A stretch of DNA of 64,000 nucleotides from Eumeta japonica (lineage: Eukaryota > Arthropoda > Insecta > Lepidoptera > Psychidae). Below the pieces are notes generated by a model that was given only the letters and a program-made list of their open reading frames with translations, was not told the DNA's origin and made no database searches. Made by a program: the position numbers and the translations under genes. Shown here in pieces: positions 12,481 through 25,770 of the stretch. The number at the start of each line of letters is the position of its first letter. Position 1 is the stretch's first letter. The stretch lies in assembly GCA_005406025.1 (NCBI GenBank), contig BGZK01000086.1, positions 1 through 64,000 of the forward strand. Reading direction: 5' to 3'.

Positions 12481-12880
12481 CGGTATCCGGCCAGCACGAC
12501 TCGTTGGCTGCGAGGAGACGCAGCATCTCCGAGCATAACTTTATTACATTTATTATAAACAGTGCTTTAGGGAACGATTTTCCTTCTGAATTCTGTGGTC
12601 GTTCCGCTCGCCGCAGACACCATCGTCACCATTTCGATGGCTGGCGTTCCACCACCGTACGCTTCACCCGCAACTTTTTGCCATTTTTGGCAAAATTTTG
12701 GAATCATCTACCATCAGGGGTGTTACCAATGAATCACGACAAAAGGGTCTTCAAGAAGAACAGTCTTGCTTCCTTAAAGGCCGACAACGCATTAATGACT
12801 CGTCTATATAGGGTTGCGCGTGTCCACGGACAGCGGTGGCTCGCACTCTTGTTTGCCACCATAAAAATGCTATAATGATA
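12481..12880 (+). mobile_element. Non-LTR retrotransposon remnant: C-terminal end of polyprotein plus 3' tail
   Basis: An open frame at 12504-12875 contains TVRFTRNFLPFLAKFWNHLP followed by a short linker and DKRVFKKN. This matches the pattern R-x-F-x-P/L-x-x-LWN-x-LP ... VFK found at the extreme C-terminus of CR1/Jockey-clade LINE reverse-transcriptase proteins in Lepidoptera. After it the DNA continues into a GCGCGTGTCCACGGACAGCGGTGG segment, like the GGTGTCCATGG 3' tail of these elements. The frame has no reverse-transcriptase catalytic region, so this is a 5'-truncated dead copy; the annotated ATG is accidental. The overlapping minus-strand frames are shadows. Confidence 0.65.
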
Positions 12881-14099
12881 TACTGAAATCCAAGATATTC
12901 GTTCGGTGTCGAAGAGCTTGAAAGTCTGAGGAACAATGTTTTCGAGCTGGGTGAGCTGTAGCGGATAGTTTTGAGGCTGGCCAGCGAGGTCAACCATTGC
13001 CGGGATTTCTTTGTATTAGGATTAATGGGAACTATGGATTTGATACCTCGCCAAAAGCTATAGTCAGCAGGGTTGTCATGCGGTTCCTCTCTTAGGCTAT
13101 GGCCGGCGTTGGGTGCGGTTTCAGGTTAATCCATGGGGACAATTTATGGATGTTTCTGCTAAAGTAGTAAGACAAGCCTCATTTTATTATTTTTTTTAAG
13201 TTTTTGCTTGATATTTCGACTCTATAAATTGGCCATTATTGTTATATAGATATTTGTATGAACACCAACAACTTACATTCAAGTGAATACGTGTTCTCAA
13301 ATCGTTAGGAATTTTTATGGTCTCTTAATGCGTTAGTCGTGATTTATTTAATGTTCTGGTTTTTTAGTAAATTTCAGATGTGACGTGTAAATCTTCTTGG
13401 ATGATTAATGTTTGTTATAAAAGTATTGAATGTAAAATGTCGAAAATGTTTATTCTTGATAATTTATAAATACACTTAGAAATTTGAATCGATCTCCTTA
13501 CAAATACTTAGTCGAACATTTTTATAGCTAAATTTATGCAGCAGTATCAATCGAAATGTTAAGAGTGGTGAAAATAAATTCATTCTCTCACTTCAAAATT
13601 TTTGAGTGAGTGGAGATTCATAAGCAAATAGGATACTTTATTGTGAATTCACTTATTGTTTTCTAATGTTCTTATGTTATATAATTTATATGTTATATGG
13701 TTTGTATAATATATAATTATAATGTCTGCTAAAGTATTCACCCGGCATAAAGTTCTCACATATTTATTAACATAATCAAGATTCTCATTCAGTAAATGCT
13801 ATACGTATAGGTCTACACTTGCAAGTTTAATGATTCACAGATCGAGTTCTAAACTAACACCGTAGCTCAATCATGGAGACTTGTTTTGGGCCACTAATAA
13901 TAAAGTGTCTGTTTTTTGATACGATACACAATTCTATTGATTTTTTTTATAACCTAGGACTTACGATAAATAACCGACACTAGACGACAGCACTCACGAT
14001 AACGTCATTGAAACGTTGCGTGCACCTCGAATTTCTTGTACAGTTATATCATATAAAGTAAGCAAATACAATAAGTATTTTGTGGACCTCTAAAAATAT
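12881..14099. other. AT-rich DNA, no gene recognised
   Basis: Nothing supportable beyond scattered short frames. The stretch 12881-13180 is a little GC-richer and may be more of the transposon debris next to it. Confidence 0.45.
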
Positions 14100-14260
14100 T
14101 CTAGCGTAATATTTCTAAGCGTTTGGTCACGGCGCGCGTGCGCCGTCGGCTGCGCCCGCGCCGGCTCTTGCGTAAGTGCATTTCACGTTCGACATCTGTA
14201 CTTGATGGTCTTCGATCCGGACGTGGAGACGATAACAGCGACGAGACCCTTGGTCCCGTG
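14100..14260 (+). promoter_or_regulatory. CpG-rich block ending in a strong splice donor; possible noncoding first exon
   Basis: A compact GC/CpG-rich patch (GCGCGCGTGCGCCGTCGGCTG and on) in AT-rich surroundings carries CTTGC|GTAAGTGC at 14166-14178, close to the donor consensus. It could be an upstream 5' UTR exon, for example of the innexin gene, but no initiator or TATA element was convincing and no transcript evidence is available. Confidence 0.2.
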
Positions 14261-15350
14261 CCATACAAAATAATTATAGCAGTGTGTAAAATAAATAACA
14301 TACATATAATAACTATAATAAAAACAATAGAGTTGGGGTAGTGTTTTTTATTACTTGTCCAGTTATGTGATTTAAGTTTTTGTGTAATTTCATATTAAAT
14401 TTTCCTTGTTATATGTTTTTATGGTAAATCAATCCACACTGCTTAAGGTCGGACTGGAATTTCGTTTGTAACATTTTATTACTCATAAATCATAATCGGT
14501 CGACATTGAACTGATTTCGACATATTGTATGTTTAAGTTGAAGTTTTCTTTTACTGGGTATAATAAGTGAAAATAATATTTGAATGAATACTTGTTCAAT
14601 CTGTGTATACAGTCACTGAATTTGCGTCTGATTATGAAGTATTTGGAAATATTAAATTTTATTTTAGACTCGATTTTTTTACTTTGGATCACTTTTTCAT
14701 AAAAACTTCCAAATTTGTTTCAGCTTAGGGCTGCAAAATAGCGAATTGTATTCCGTTCCTTTCGAAAAAAATTAGTTGGTTCAAAATCTTGGTGGCTTTT
14801 TAACGAAAAATTTGTAGAATAGATAAGGCGACAGGGTGAGAAACTATTTTAAAATGTGCACCATTCATGAGAATTCCCTAAAACATTTTAGCTATAATAA
14901 TGACATATTCTTATGTTATACGATAGATATAATGTTTCAAATCGTATGAAATGGAGCTTCAATTTTAACTGACGAGGAAAATAAATAAAAAACAGAGCGG
15001 TGAAACAAATGGCAAATAGTGCAACAGGCGCAATAGAGTGCACGCAGCTCTGCACGTGCCTTAACTACGGGGGCTGGGCGACACCGCGACCTCGGCCCTT
15101 TACCGATGCATTTCTTATCTGGACAGAATAAGTGCTCATGCATTATAATGACCCATATATTTATGATGGGTACGGATGCGTAATGTGTACGCGTATGGTC
15201 GTATTTATCCGCCTGCGGTGAAGACGAAAACGGAGTTTCCGCCTGCCCGCCACCCGCCTTTTTTGCACGGTGGTGACCCTCACGTGTTCCCGTTGACCGG
15301 GGACGGCTGACCGGAGCCGTCCTAGTTACGAGGGACTCTTACCGACTTCA

Positions 15351-15470
15351 AATTAATGTTACGAATGCCAAATGTGTCTAAGATTACCGATATTTTGACA
15401 TGCTTAGTTTTAAACTTTAAAACGGTTAGCATTTAACTATTGCAAATGCGAGTTCGAAGCACACCCCTGT
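15351..15470 (+). repeat. Dispersed repeat, copy A
   Basis: Shares ordered words with 44855-44973 (same strand) and with 25771-25890 (inverted): AATGTTAC, AAGATTACC, ATATTTTGACATG, TTTAGCATTTAACTATT, CAAATG-GAGTT and CACACC. Similarity between A and the 44.9-kb copy is high by eye. Noncoding; family not identified. Confidence 0.75.
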
Positions 15471-15475
15471 ACGTG

Positions 15476-16900
15476 TTCGGATTTTGTTGATGCTTTAGCA
15501 TTGAAATGGTCTCGACTGCGTCTTCATAGGAATAGTTCTTTCATCATTATATAGATAGACCGTCTTATTTTCGATCGCGGTGTTCACTGTGATTTCAATT
15601 TTAGTTCTGTTGCATCCGATTTCGTTGTTTTAATAAAAATAATAAGAGATATTTAAAATAATCAGATAAAATTAGACAATTTTCGTTGCTTATAATTCTT
15701 TTTTTATCAATTATAAACTTATTTACATTACAAATAGTATACTAAAATAATAAATTGAAAAATAAATTTTACAAACACTGACAGAATTGCCTTTCGTAAA
15801 CAATTGATAGCAGGCGTATATATTAAAAGTTTTAATTTTTAAATTAAATTAATGTGCATTTCTAAATTAACAATATCGCTATTCTACAAAAAACCGAATA
15901 TTTTTGATTATAGCCATAATTATTTTCTTTAATAAACTATCTTTTCTACACAGAATAGCTTCGATGGTTCACATTCGCTAGGCTCCCCACGACGGCTCAT
16001 TTATTTAAATTATTATATAAGCTTTTCCATAATTTATATTTATTGTTAAAATTTAGTGAAATATACATCTAGAAGAAAGTTAATTATAAGTTCGCCAAAT
16101 TACATTTAATTTTTAATGCAAGACTATGATTGTATTGTTTTCATGATTTCTTATGTGTAATAAGAAAAAAAAAACTCGACTATTCGAAATTCAACTTCTA
16201 CTATCAATATTTACTTTATATTACAATTTACTAGTATGTAACTCAATGACCGGTGTTTTGGGATAAGAGCAAACGGTCGCATACAATGTAAATAAATTTT
16301 TGGCACTGAAAAAATACATCAACATGTTTGAGACTTCGTATATATATTTTATATTATACAAAATTTAAATACAATCCGTTCGCTATTTTCAAGCGAAATT
16401 GAAGGAGAATCATTCAAAAAAGTACTTTCTTATACTTTATGATATCGTAAAGTGAAAAAATTCGCTTTTTTTTGTTTCTCAAATTTTTCGTTTTATTTTG
16501 TCATGGTTCCTTTATTTTTTTTCAAAATTATACAAAAAAATATGATATAATTAGGTATCATAATACAATCGCGTCGAGTCAGCGAGTCCCTCTGTGTTTA
16601 TGTCTTCGGCTTTGTTTAATGCACTGCATTAGCGTGTAATGCGAAATGTAAAAACATATCACTTATTACCAGACTTGATCATGTCCAGTAGTGGCCGTCT
16701 AAACGGTCGACACGAGCTAATAATATAAGGTGCGTATTCATAAACCGATTGTTGTGATCGGATATGATCGATTAATATAAACCTCGAGCGGTTATAGTAA
16801 ACAGACCTTAATGAACAATCGTATTTATCAAACAGTCCTAATATAATAACGGCCGTTAATCGTGGAAACCGAAGTGGAGGTATTCTAAGAACAATACGCG
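15476..16900. other. AT-rich DNA, no gene recognised
   Basis: Only short AT-driven frames and homopolymer runs. No RNA gene seen. Confidence 0.5.
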
Positions 16901-19680
16901 ATTGTTTCGTTAAGTTACCGCAGAGGTGCGCGGTACACTCGACGGCAAATGTGATCGCTCATAATATTACTGTCGGTTCGGTGAATTTTGTATAAGTTGT
17001 AGTCCGTACTTCCGGCATTAGTAGAGGTAGCGAGTACCAGTATCCGAGAGCGGCGGAAGTCGAGCGGTCAATACGGCGATTTTGTAATCGGCATGTACCG
17101 GGCTTTAATCTTGACAAATCGATCGGTAAGGATCTATCTCTATCGAAGACCACGTGAAGCCTTCGCCTTTGGAGGTCGTCACCGGATCTGTTACGATGCT
17201 CACTGGCAGCTTCCACCGGGCCAGCGTGGAACACTAAGGTTTCGACCTGATATTAAAAAGACAGGCGTCGAAAGGTATACCGTAACGAACTGTCCGGAGG
17301 CACGGAGCGAGTGGTTTCATTCGACTCGAGTTAAAAATTCCTGTATGGATTCGCTCGTCATGAGCAAGTATTCAATCCGATACTTCGAGATTCGAAGACA
17401 ACGCTGGTCAATCACAGCGCCACCGTCGCACGGTCATTGCGTACACTGTTTTGACTCGTCGAGGTGGTTACGAGTCGGGTGATTCAATTTGTTACGATCG
17501 CAACACTGAAACGTTATCATTGACACTGCGCGCGCCCATCGCTGTTCCAGGTCGCGTGTCAAATATAATGACGTTAACGTGATGCGATAAAAATGAGCGT
17601 ATCACCGGTCGCGAACTTAATTGACCCCCGCCGCTGACCTCGGCTCTACTCTGTAGGAGCGGATTGTCGCGCGCAGTGGCGCCTCTGTGCATGAATGCGA
17701 AGTGACCGATGAAGGTTATCGTCTGTCTCATCGAGACAAGTGTGCTCTACTGTTCGACGATAAGCCGCAGGAATTTCATACTCGTCGATTAAAATGAGTA
17801 TTTACCGTTTAAAAGGATCACTGTTCCATCAATCATTCGGGTTTGAAGCTTTTATTCGTATTACGCGAATATGACCTTATGCCGTCCTTTACGTTGGCCG
17901 GGGGTCTTCAGAAGATGACTTTCTTTTGAAAAGAAGACGGTACAATAACCTCCGAGTTCGATCGACGCGTGATGGGACTTCACATGTCTTTGAAGGTGCC
18001 ATTGTAATTTTTACTATCGTTAAAGCAATCAGTAGTGATATACCGAACCGCACGAGAGTCACAAAAACACTCGATGCGCGCCGGCTTGTAATCGCGTGCT
18101 ATCGAATTCCAACTGCAAAGAAATGCATATTTTGCGTCTAAGGTAGGCGCGCTAACGTCTGCAGGCGTACCGCTGTTTGGTACTCAGCATATATTTGCAA
18201 TTATTTAATTTTGGATCACACGTTATCCCACCCCTCTTTTCTCTTGGCAAATGCATTTGTACAATTGCCATTAATTTGTAAACCTTCCACGGACGAAATG
18301 CTATATGATTGTAATAAATAAAGTGGTCGAGTTTTTCCGATATTTAAATGTGCGATTGTTGATAGTTTTTGATTTTACTGTATAAAATGGCTACCGACTG
18401 AGACCTTTTATTTGCAGTTGAAAGCTTATGTACCATTTACTGTCGTGTGATGCATTTCGGTAATTTTTGACTTTGATTCTTCCATAAAACTTTTCTTACA
18501 AGAATTTTAATTTTCATGCACTACAAGGCCGTGTTTATTATTTGCATTTTGCTTTCTATTTACTGGTACTACGAGTCCCTATTCGTAGTTATTGTAAAAT
18601 TATAAAACTGTTTACCACCTAGACAACAGACGAGGCTTTCGAAAGGGACAATATTTTCCATAGCTGTTCAAAAAAAGGGTATACTTTAATCTGATCGCCG
18701 GGCAGAAGGGTTCGCGATCACAACACATCGAATATCTTACGCCTACGACCATCAGATTGCAGCGCATCACTGGCCTGATAGTCCTCGAATTCTCGTCGTG
18801 GTCGGAAGGTTGTTACAGACGTTCTTCGTCTATTGCGGCACCCGCGACGGCGAGAAATGTAACTGTCCAGTTCATACTTTGGACATTTCTCGGAGTACGT
18901 ATTTTTTGATTGTGAACGGTTGACGCTATTTCGAAACGCACGTAAATTCAGTGCGACGTTCAATCGATATAACGTCTAATCCGTTTCACACACACGCACC
19001 TATTCCGATACGAACCTAACTGCGTCGTCCGCCCTTTTGGCCGCGCGTCGCCGGGCGCCGAGATGAAATGATAAGGCGAATAGGTTAGGTATGCGCTCCC
19101 CGCGCGCGGCCGCTGCGCCCGCGCCGGCCGAATTGTTCAATTGCCGGTGTCACTCACAATTGATCCCTCTAGCGGCCGATAGCGGCACCGCTCTATTATT
19201 TATAGAACTTAGATTATTGCGATATCTAGTCGTTAGCACTCCGTAGTACTGCTGTTACCTCGACCCGAGACGACGCGTTCCTGACCTTTGCGCGTCCTTC
19301 TAGTGACGTATGTCGATTGAAGTTTTTGAGAATACGTAGAGAATTTTATGATTGCGAAATATTAGGTAGGTAGTGACGGGTCGTCGCTGTGGTTTTGACC
19401 ATTACGTTAGTATTGATATGGATTTCGTGGCAGAATTGACGAAATTTAGAACACTCGGGTTGAGCAAAAAGGATTGCCTCCAAAAACAGCTTTTTTTTAA
19501 GTGAAAACTTCTTTTGGCGCACCGCACCCATATTTTTTTGTAGGTAGTAAGTAGTAGGCTGGTCCGGCACGCTCTGGGGTGAAAGGATCGCGTGAACTCG
19601 GGACCGCCGAGCGTACCCGAGCGAGAAAGATACAGTCAGCTGCTCTTCGCTGTTGTACCGCTGTGTTTAGTATGTTCAAT
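16901..19680. promoter_or_regulatory. CpG-rich island cluster, possible promoter/enhancer region
   Basis: Several blocks (about 16.9-17.75, 18.7-19.15, 19.55-19.66 kb) are much richer in C, G and CpG than their surroundings, and open frames here (such as 17093-17482 plus and 18718-18963 minus) arise because GC-rich DNA has fewer stops. At 19192-19204 an ATTATTTATAG sequence resembles a TATA box 25-30 bases ahead of a CpG-rich stretch. In insects, such islands near a developmental gene often mark regulatory DNA; here that is inference only. Confidence 0.25.
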
Positions 19681-20295
19681 CCATCGTGATAATTGTCTTT
19701 ATTAATTTAATAGTTATTATTGGTACGTAATAATAATTATTTTAACAATTATTTGATTTACATTGTGCGGTTAGTGTGTAATTAACGGTTTATCGTGCTA
19801 ATATTAAAACATTATAAACATTAAACATTGTAAAAATCATAATTATTGTTATTGTTATTATAAAGAATGATTCGATCGTATAGTAATTTAAATATGTCAA
19901 ACAATAAAAATGAAAGTACAATAAAATACGGAACTACAATGGATGGAGTTTTTCCTAGATATATAAGTAAAATTCTATCGAAAGTATTTATTTCTTAGTT
20001 TAGTCATCACAAACCCATTGTATCCTTAGTAGCATACGATAACGAAAATAAATAAATTGATTTACATAAAATTTAATAAATATTAATTTTAATTTTTGAC
20101 TTGTTTCTTATTTATTCTACTAATACGATTCATAATAATTCTATATACATATATATATAATTGATTGCGATTGCCAATGGAGTTTTCACTTCACTGGCAA
20201 ATGGCAAGACCGCCGTACGATCTTAAGCACACATTATTAATTTTTAAAATAAATTCAGCAATTCCAGAGATTACGCGCTGTACCTATACGAATAG
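19681..20295. other. Very AT-rich DNA with a short coding-like frame
   Basis: Mostly A/T. A 34-codon ATG frame at 19894-19998 (MSNNKNESTIKYGTTMDGVF...) has a coding-like feel but no homology and no Kozak-like context; it contains a possible donor (ATAA|GTAAAA, about 19972). See the candidate exon at 20766. Confidence 0.3.
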
Positions 20296-20350
20296 ATTTT
20301 TACTTTTTGGAACGAAGTTCCTTATGGGGCGTTGCGGAGGGTTACCCTAG
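20296..20350 (+). repeat. GGAACGAAGTTCC-bearing dispersed repeat end
   Basis: Contains the palindromic word GGAACGAAGTTCC followed by TTATGGGGCG, which I recognise as a commonly dispersed lepidopteran sequence. A related inverted word (AAACTTCGTTCCT) occurs at 21631-21643, so the 1.35-kb interval between could be one decayed element; this is uncertain. Confidence 0.35.
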
Positions 20351-20765
20351 TCGGCAAAAACGTCCGTAACGTTAAATAAAAGCGTAAGATTTTTATGCAT
20401 AGTCTACGTATGAGGCTGTACAGTGCCTGATGTATAGTCCACGCGATGACTGTTATTGTTATTGCAGTTTGTTATTATTATTATATCATTCCATTAGCGT
20501 TTCATGATCTAACTGTGACTTGTGTTTTTTTATTACTTAAATTTTCTTCTATTTATAAGATTATTGAGTATAATTAAATTTTGTTTAAAATAACAATACT
20601 TAATTTATCTGACATCAATTTAATTATTACTATTATTAATTATACAATTAAAATACATAATTACTAATAATCAATAAATTATTTGTAAATAAATATTTTT
20701 ATAATTGTTAGTTATTATTAAACAATATCAAAGTTGCATAGTATATTTAACTGTTTTCTTTTTAG

Positions 20766-20870
20766 TTCAGAAACATATAATTCCGACAATGTACAAGATA
20801 AAGAACGAGAAGAAATAACTGCGTCAAATGCTGTTATGTCGGTGAACAATATCCAGCAATCAGTAATGCA
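20766..20870 (+). CDS. Candidate cassette exon, unknown protein
   Basis: A 105-base segment is framed by a good acceptor (TTTTCTTTTTAG, AG at 20764-20765) and a strong donor (GTATGT at 20871). Length is a multiple of three. One frame is open through it (T + 34 codons + CA) with a hydrophilic translation beginning SETYNSDNVQDKEREE; a second frame ends in a stop near its 3' end. No family is recognised and no compatible neighbouring exon in the right phase was found, so it may be chance or a relic inside a transposon. Confidence 0.2.
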
Positions 20871-21656
20871 GTATGTTTTCAAAAATTGAAAATTTAATTT
20901 TTATACTATATATCGATTATATTTATAGCCATTAAGTTTAATAATTTATTTATTTATTTTTTAATTTTATCGATAAAAAAAATTATAATAAAAATTAAAC
21001 CTGTGGCACTCGGGGACTGCCGTGGTAAAGCTATTTATTGCATAGCATTTTTTATCAACTTATGCAATTATAATTGTTTATTTATTTATGTAGTATTTTT
21101 TTCTTTATAATTGATTCAAGTTTTTCATCACTTTCTTCATTAATAAATGTACTTTGTTTATTCATATTTAAAACACTATACACAAATTTTACGCGTTTAG
21201 CTATTCACCAGCAACTGCTATTCATTGTTGTACATAGGTACACCTATGTATACATATATACCTACATGTATACTTACGAGGCACACGCGGAGAGTGTGGC
21301 ATTATAAAGATATGACAGATACCTATACACCCATATATTTTCTCACAAACAGCTGCTTACGTATTCGTACGATTTCGGAGCAGCTCGTCTCGATCCGTGC
21401 GAGTTTCGTACCGTCGTACCATATACATACACGTTAAGCGAACGCTCGGCCGAGCTACATGGTAGGCGGAGTGGGGAGTGTTAGGTTTTATTTTCGTTAC
21501 AGAATTTCTTGATTCGGTCGCCGCGCTCAAAGCCCGAGATAAAAGCTATGCAATAGCCTAAAAATGTATACCCGAATAATTATTTTCTTTATACCTCGAA
21601 TAGAACTTGAAATTAAAAATTTTATAATAAGAAACTTCGTTCCTGTCTGTGTGTGT

Positions 21657-21682
21657 CAAGTGGTGTCCCATGACACCACTTG
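21657..21682. repeat. 11-bp perfect hairpin with 4-base loop
   Basis: CAAGTGGTGTC (21657-21667), loop CCAT, then GACACCACTTG (21672-21682), followed by a run of seven T. It mimics a bacterial intrinsic terminator but has no such role expected in an insect nucleus. Confidence 0.85.
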
Positions 21683-21889
21683 TTTTTTTGTTTAGCTTGT
21701 AAAGCATAACGTTTAATTGTAATCAAATATTATGCTTATTGGCTCTGAATGTATTTAAAAAAATATATTAACTGATACCGAAAATGGAATTTGATGATAT
21801 AATGATTCAATAACACATCTTTTTTTTATAAATCTCTGTAGAAAAAAAAACAGAACAAATTCTATTAACGTTAAAATGTAATTTTATTT

Positions 21890-22680
21890 TATAATATCAC
21901 ATACTTCGTGCAACACGAAGCAGTAATAGTTCGTCGACCGCAACACTGTAGGGTCATATTGACCAATTTGGTCTCATTACGGGGTACAGGCGGCGCGGCC
22001 ACCGGCCGGCGCGGGCGCTCCGATAGGTAGACACGACCTATCGAAATTAGTTTGGGTAATTACCTGCAATTCTACCTTATTACGTTCGCTAATTTGCGAT
22101 CCCAGCGTACGAGTCGGAGACAGGCCCGTTGCACTCCTGACTGAATTGATTGTTTCCGCTTGTCGCCGTGTACGTATGTCCTTGTCGGGGTAAGGTCTCG
22201 TACGCGTTTTGCGTCTCGTTCTTTATTACGTTGGCGTGGATCGGGCGGTCGCAATGGATCGACTCACTTTCGATGTCTCTTTATGTTGCGGTTCAGTCAC
22301 GGATTCAAAACAGACGAATTATGTTAACTTAGAACGATTTAGTCTATCGTCGTGCCGTCGTAATGAGATCGTGGCGCGAGGGGTCCCGCCGCCGGCTCTC
22401 GGTTGACGTTACTTTGACGTCACAACGATGCCGACTGATTATTTTCAAGTCTACAAAATTGGACAGCAGACACAAACGGTATTGTCGGTTTTAACGTAAT
22501 GGCATTTCGGTACCAATCTCTTGAAGCAAAAGTGATTTCGATTAGTACTTGAAATACTTGAATTTGACTATATTGGGACATTTCCCTAGAAAGCATTGCG
22601 TTCTTCGTTCGTCGCTTTCGTCGTCGAGATGCGAACGGCGTGCTGTGAGGCTGCATTTGAATATCCTTTACACCGGCGAC
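21890..22680. promoter_or_regulatory. CpG-rich blocks, possible regulatory DNA
   Basis: GC-rich segments (for example GGCGGCGCGGCCACCGGCC near 21990, and 22080-22420) within AT-rich DNA. Overlapping open frames on both strands reflect low stop density, not genes. No core promoter element was convincing. Confidence 0.2.
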
Positions 22681-24000
22681 GGCGGGGAGACCAGGACCCG
22701 CAAACTAGTAAATGTACTACTACACTAGTAACTAGTAAACCAAACTAGATAATGAAAACATCCGAAATAGAATGACAAAATGCTAAAAAAACACGAATAT
22801 CGAAAAATGGAACAAGATAATATAGGCGTATAAATATCATTTTTCCTGCCTCATCGATCTCTACCGCTATATTTGATATGAAATGAAATATTAATAATTT
22901 GGAAAATAATATGACTTAGCCTTTGTCGAGAGGACTGCATTAGAAGATTCCTCTTAACCTCATGTAAGGCTTTGCCGTGTCTGTATGTTTGTCAACAGCA
23001 CCTTCGTGAGTAACTCCTGTAGTGATCGATTTTAACTGTGTAGTTGTAAAAATCATTTGTTTGTATTCTATATTGAAAAATTTGAGATTTTTTTGTAAAC
23101 TCAATATGAAAGAAGTTTTATAAGAAGACTTACTATAAAAATTTGATTTCGGTTTCTCTGTTACATAAAATTTTTGACTTGTGCCCAAAAATAGATAGCA
23201 CTCGTATAATTTATCTTTGAAGTTCGCAAACCTAACAACCATATAACTATATAATTTTTACTGATAGAAAGTAATATTTATTTCAAGTAAAATAAATTTA
23301 TAGAAATCTATAGTTTCGATAAAAGTTTTTATTTGCACAAATTGCGTTGTCTAAATGAAGTCATTTATTTGTAAATTTCTATAAAATGGAAGTGCGATTT
23401 AATTACGAGTCCATGAAAGATGTATGAACTTATCGCTCCGATATTTTATTTTATATTATACGAACCCACAATATGCAAATCTGAAGACTGATTTTAAATA
23501 TTTGAACCAAAAAAGGACAAAACTTGTTAACAAAAGCACACGTATTTCGAGCTCAAATTAATATTCGAAGTCTAGAAAAATCAAAAACCGAGTTGAAATA
23601 TAACAGAAATAGAAACTATTCTATTCATAAATAAATTTGATTTGATGGTCAAGTCCAATTTACAAATAATTGCAACACTTCCTAGACACGTATTTATATC
23701 GTTTTACTTTTGGCACGCGTTAAATTTGTAATTATTGTTTGTTATTTGTTACTACAATTGTCAAAATTGAAAGTATACACCGGTGTTTAAACATAAAACG
23801 TTAACACTTATTATTGTCCTAAAATCAATACATAATTCTTGTTTCTACTTTCACTGAGCCGGCTTAGGGAGCTAGGAAATTAAAAACGTATCGCGCGAGG
23901 TGACGACAGCTGAGATACCTCGCACAAAAATAAGTCGTGTTTTCTCTTTGAATGTATACAGAAGAAATAAGTAACATTCTTTATATATTTTTCATTTTCA
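22681..24000. other. AT-rich DNA, no gene recognised
   Basis: The longest frame, minus 22940-23242 (100 codons), has AT-driven composition and no splice context or homology. Nothing else seen. Confidence 0.45.
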
Positions 24001-24720
24001 TTCTTTTCGTGTATCGCATGAGATGTGAGGAACATTTAATCGACAGTCGGCGACGCGGGCGCCGGCGCCGGCCGGTCGTTTACGTCAGATGCAATGGAGA
24101 TGTATGCATATCAGTTCAAGTTGTACTCATTCTTGGGATGCGCACGCTTCTTTGTCATATTTGAATTGTTCGAATTAATTGTGTCAGTGTGAATATTCCC
24201 TTATACTATACATGAATATTGTATATGAATACTAGATTTCCCTTTACCCGGGCCCGTTTCTCGATTGTGTTCTCTGTCCCTCTTTCAATACCGATACCGT
24301 TGCCGCTCATGATTTCGATTCGTAAGAAGCCGGGGACAAATATAAAAACATGTCCATGAAAAATAATTTAAGTGTGCCAAGTTTGGCGATGATCGGTCGT
24401 ACGGTGTTGGAGTTTAGCGATTGCATATATATACTAAGATCTATTTTTCTGACTTATAAAGTCTGTATAATTATGGTATGCGCAAAAGCTTTCTTTCTCG
24501 CGTTAAGGCGTGCGACGTACCTAGGTACTCGTTTCGAAATAGCCGAGCCCTCGCCGCGCCGGCGCGCGCGCCGCTCGTAAACGGCGCATTGTTGCCCTTT
24601 AAGGGTGTTCCCTGAACTATTCCCGGCCGTAGGGTTTACGATTCGGTCACGTAGCGACTCCTGTACTGAGAAATGCCGGGGAGCCGGCGGCGGGCCGACG
24701 TGGCCGTTGGAAAAGGATAT
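24001..24720. promoter_or_regulatory. CpG-rich patches
   Basis: Two dense CpG patches (GACGCGGGCGCCGGCGCCGG near 24050 and CCGCGCCGGCGCGCGCGCCG near 24555) plus a GC-rich stretch to 24720. Possible promoter or enhancer; no transcript signal identified. Confidence 0.2.
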
Positions 24721-25194
24721 GCGGTTAGTTTTTTATGAATCGCCTCGTGCACGCGTTCAACATGGCAATATTATAGCTATTTAAAAAAAATACCTTTTGA
24801 CATCAGAATCGTACAAGGAAAATACTTATGTATTCAACTATAGGCTATTTATAGGTTTTCCTGTAGTTTATAAGTAAAGGAATATTATCTGTATTTTTTT
24901 TCAACAAGTTACTCGCAGTAATTTTAATTTATTTTAGTAACTTTTTAATTAATTTTAGTAACTTAAAAAAAACTAGAAAAATATATTCGTGTTCTTTGCT
25001 ATATAATGTTTCATTTGATTTTAAATCAAACTGCACACTTTGCAGATTACACTTTGCAGATTTTTTTTTAATTTTCAAATTTACATCCAAAAGTGACCTT
25101 CACATTTAAAAATCATTTATTTACCTTGCATGTTCGTATTTGGGTCACAAACATACATTGGTGTATACCAAATGTCAATTTAAAATTGAATTAA

Positions 25195-25640
25195 AGGTTT
25201 CGTATTTTTATTTGGCCGTACGGAACTCTAAAAACCGGACAAGTGCGAATGAAACTTGCACCATGCGCGTTTCGTATACAGATATTTTTAAAGAATTTTC
25301 AGAAATCTTTTCAAATAATTTCTTTTAGTTTATACTTTTTTTTTGAAAATCTTTAAAGGGAAAATTACAAAATCTTCTTCAATGTATCGACCTACATCAT
25401 GGTCCATTCTAAGAATAGTTGCAAATGTTAGTTTGTATTCACATTTTTTTTCAAGTTATAACTGCAAATTAAATATTTTCAATTTTGTGCCTTTACTTGC
25501 GCTGTAAAACCTTCATTTTTGCCTAATTATGATTGTAGGCTAATGGTAAATACTCGATAGGTTTACTTTTATTTGCAAATGTCAAAATATACGGTTGAAA
25601 TTGCCTTATTTTTCGATTGTGTCGAGTTGGAACTGATATT
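25195..25640 (-). repeat. Inverted, decayed copy of the AGGGTTCCG element family
   Basis: Read on the minus strand, the right-hand end of the family is recognisable: TAAAAACCGGACAAGTGCGA and CTTGCACCATGCGCG on the plus strand are the complement of the family's tail, which reads GTCGGACCATGCACTTGTCC at 32919-32938. The body that follows is AT-rich with CAAAATCTTC/ATCATGG words. Boundaries are approximate and coding capacity is absent. Confidence 0.5.
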
Positions 25641-25770
25641 TTCACAGTTTCGAGGGACCGTAGACTTGAGAGTTTGATATTAATTTAACTTAACATCTTC
25701 CACGCATACGTTTCTACTCGAGAAGTAGGCACTTAACGAACATACCGACATTCAAGTGACTCTATAACAG

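Noticed and set aside
17093..17482. 129-codon plus-strand frame
   Set aside because: Falls in a CpG-rich block where stops are rare; arginine-rich translation typical of GC-rich noncoding DNA; overlapping frame on the other strand is similar.
21657..21690. Hairpin followed by a T run, looking like a bacterial rho-independent terminator
   Set aside because: The window is insect nuclear DNA; no bacterial genes nearby, so terminator function is not credible. Kept only as a structural repeat.
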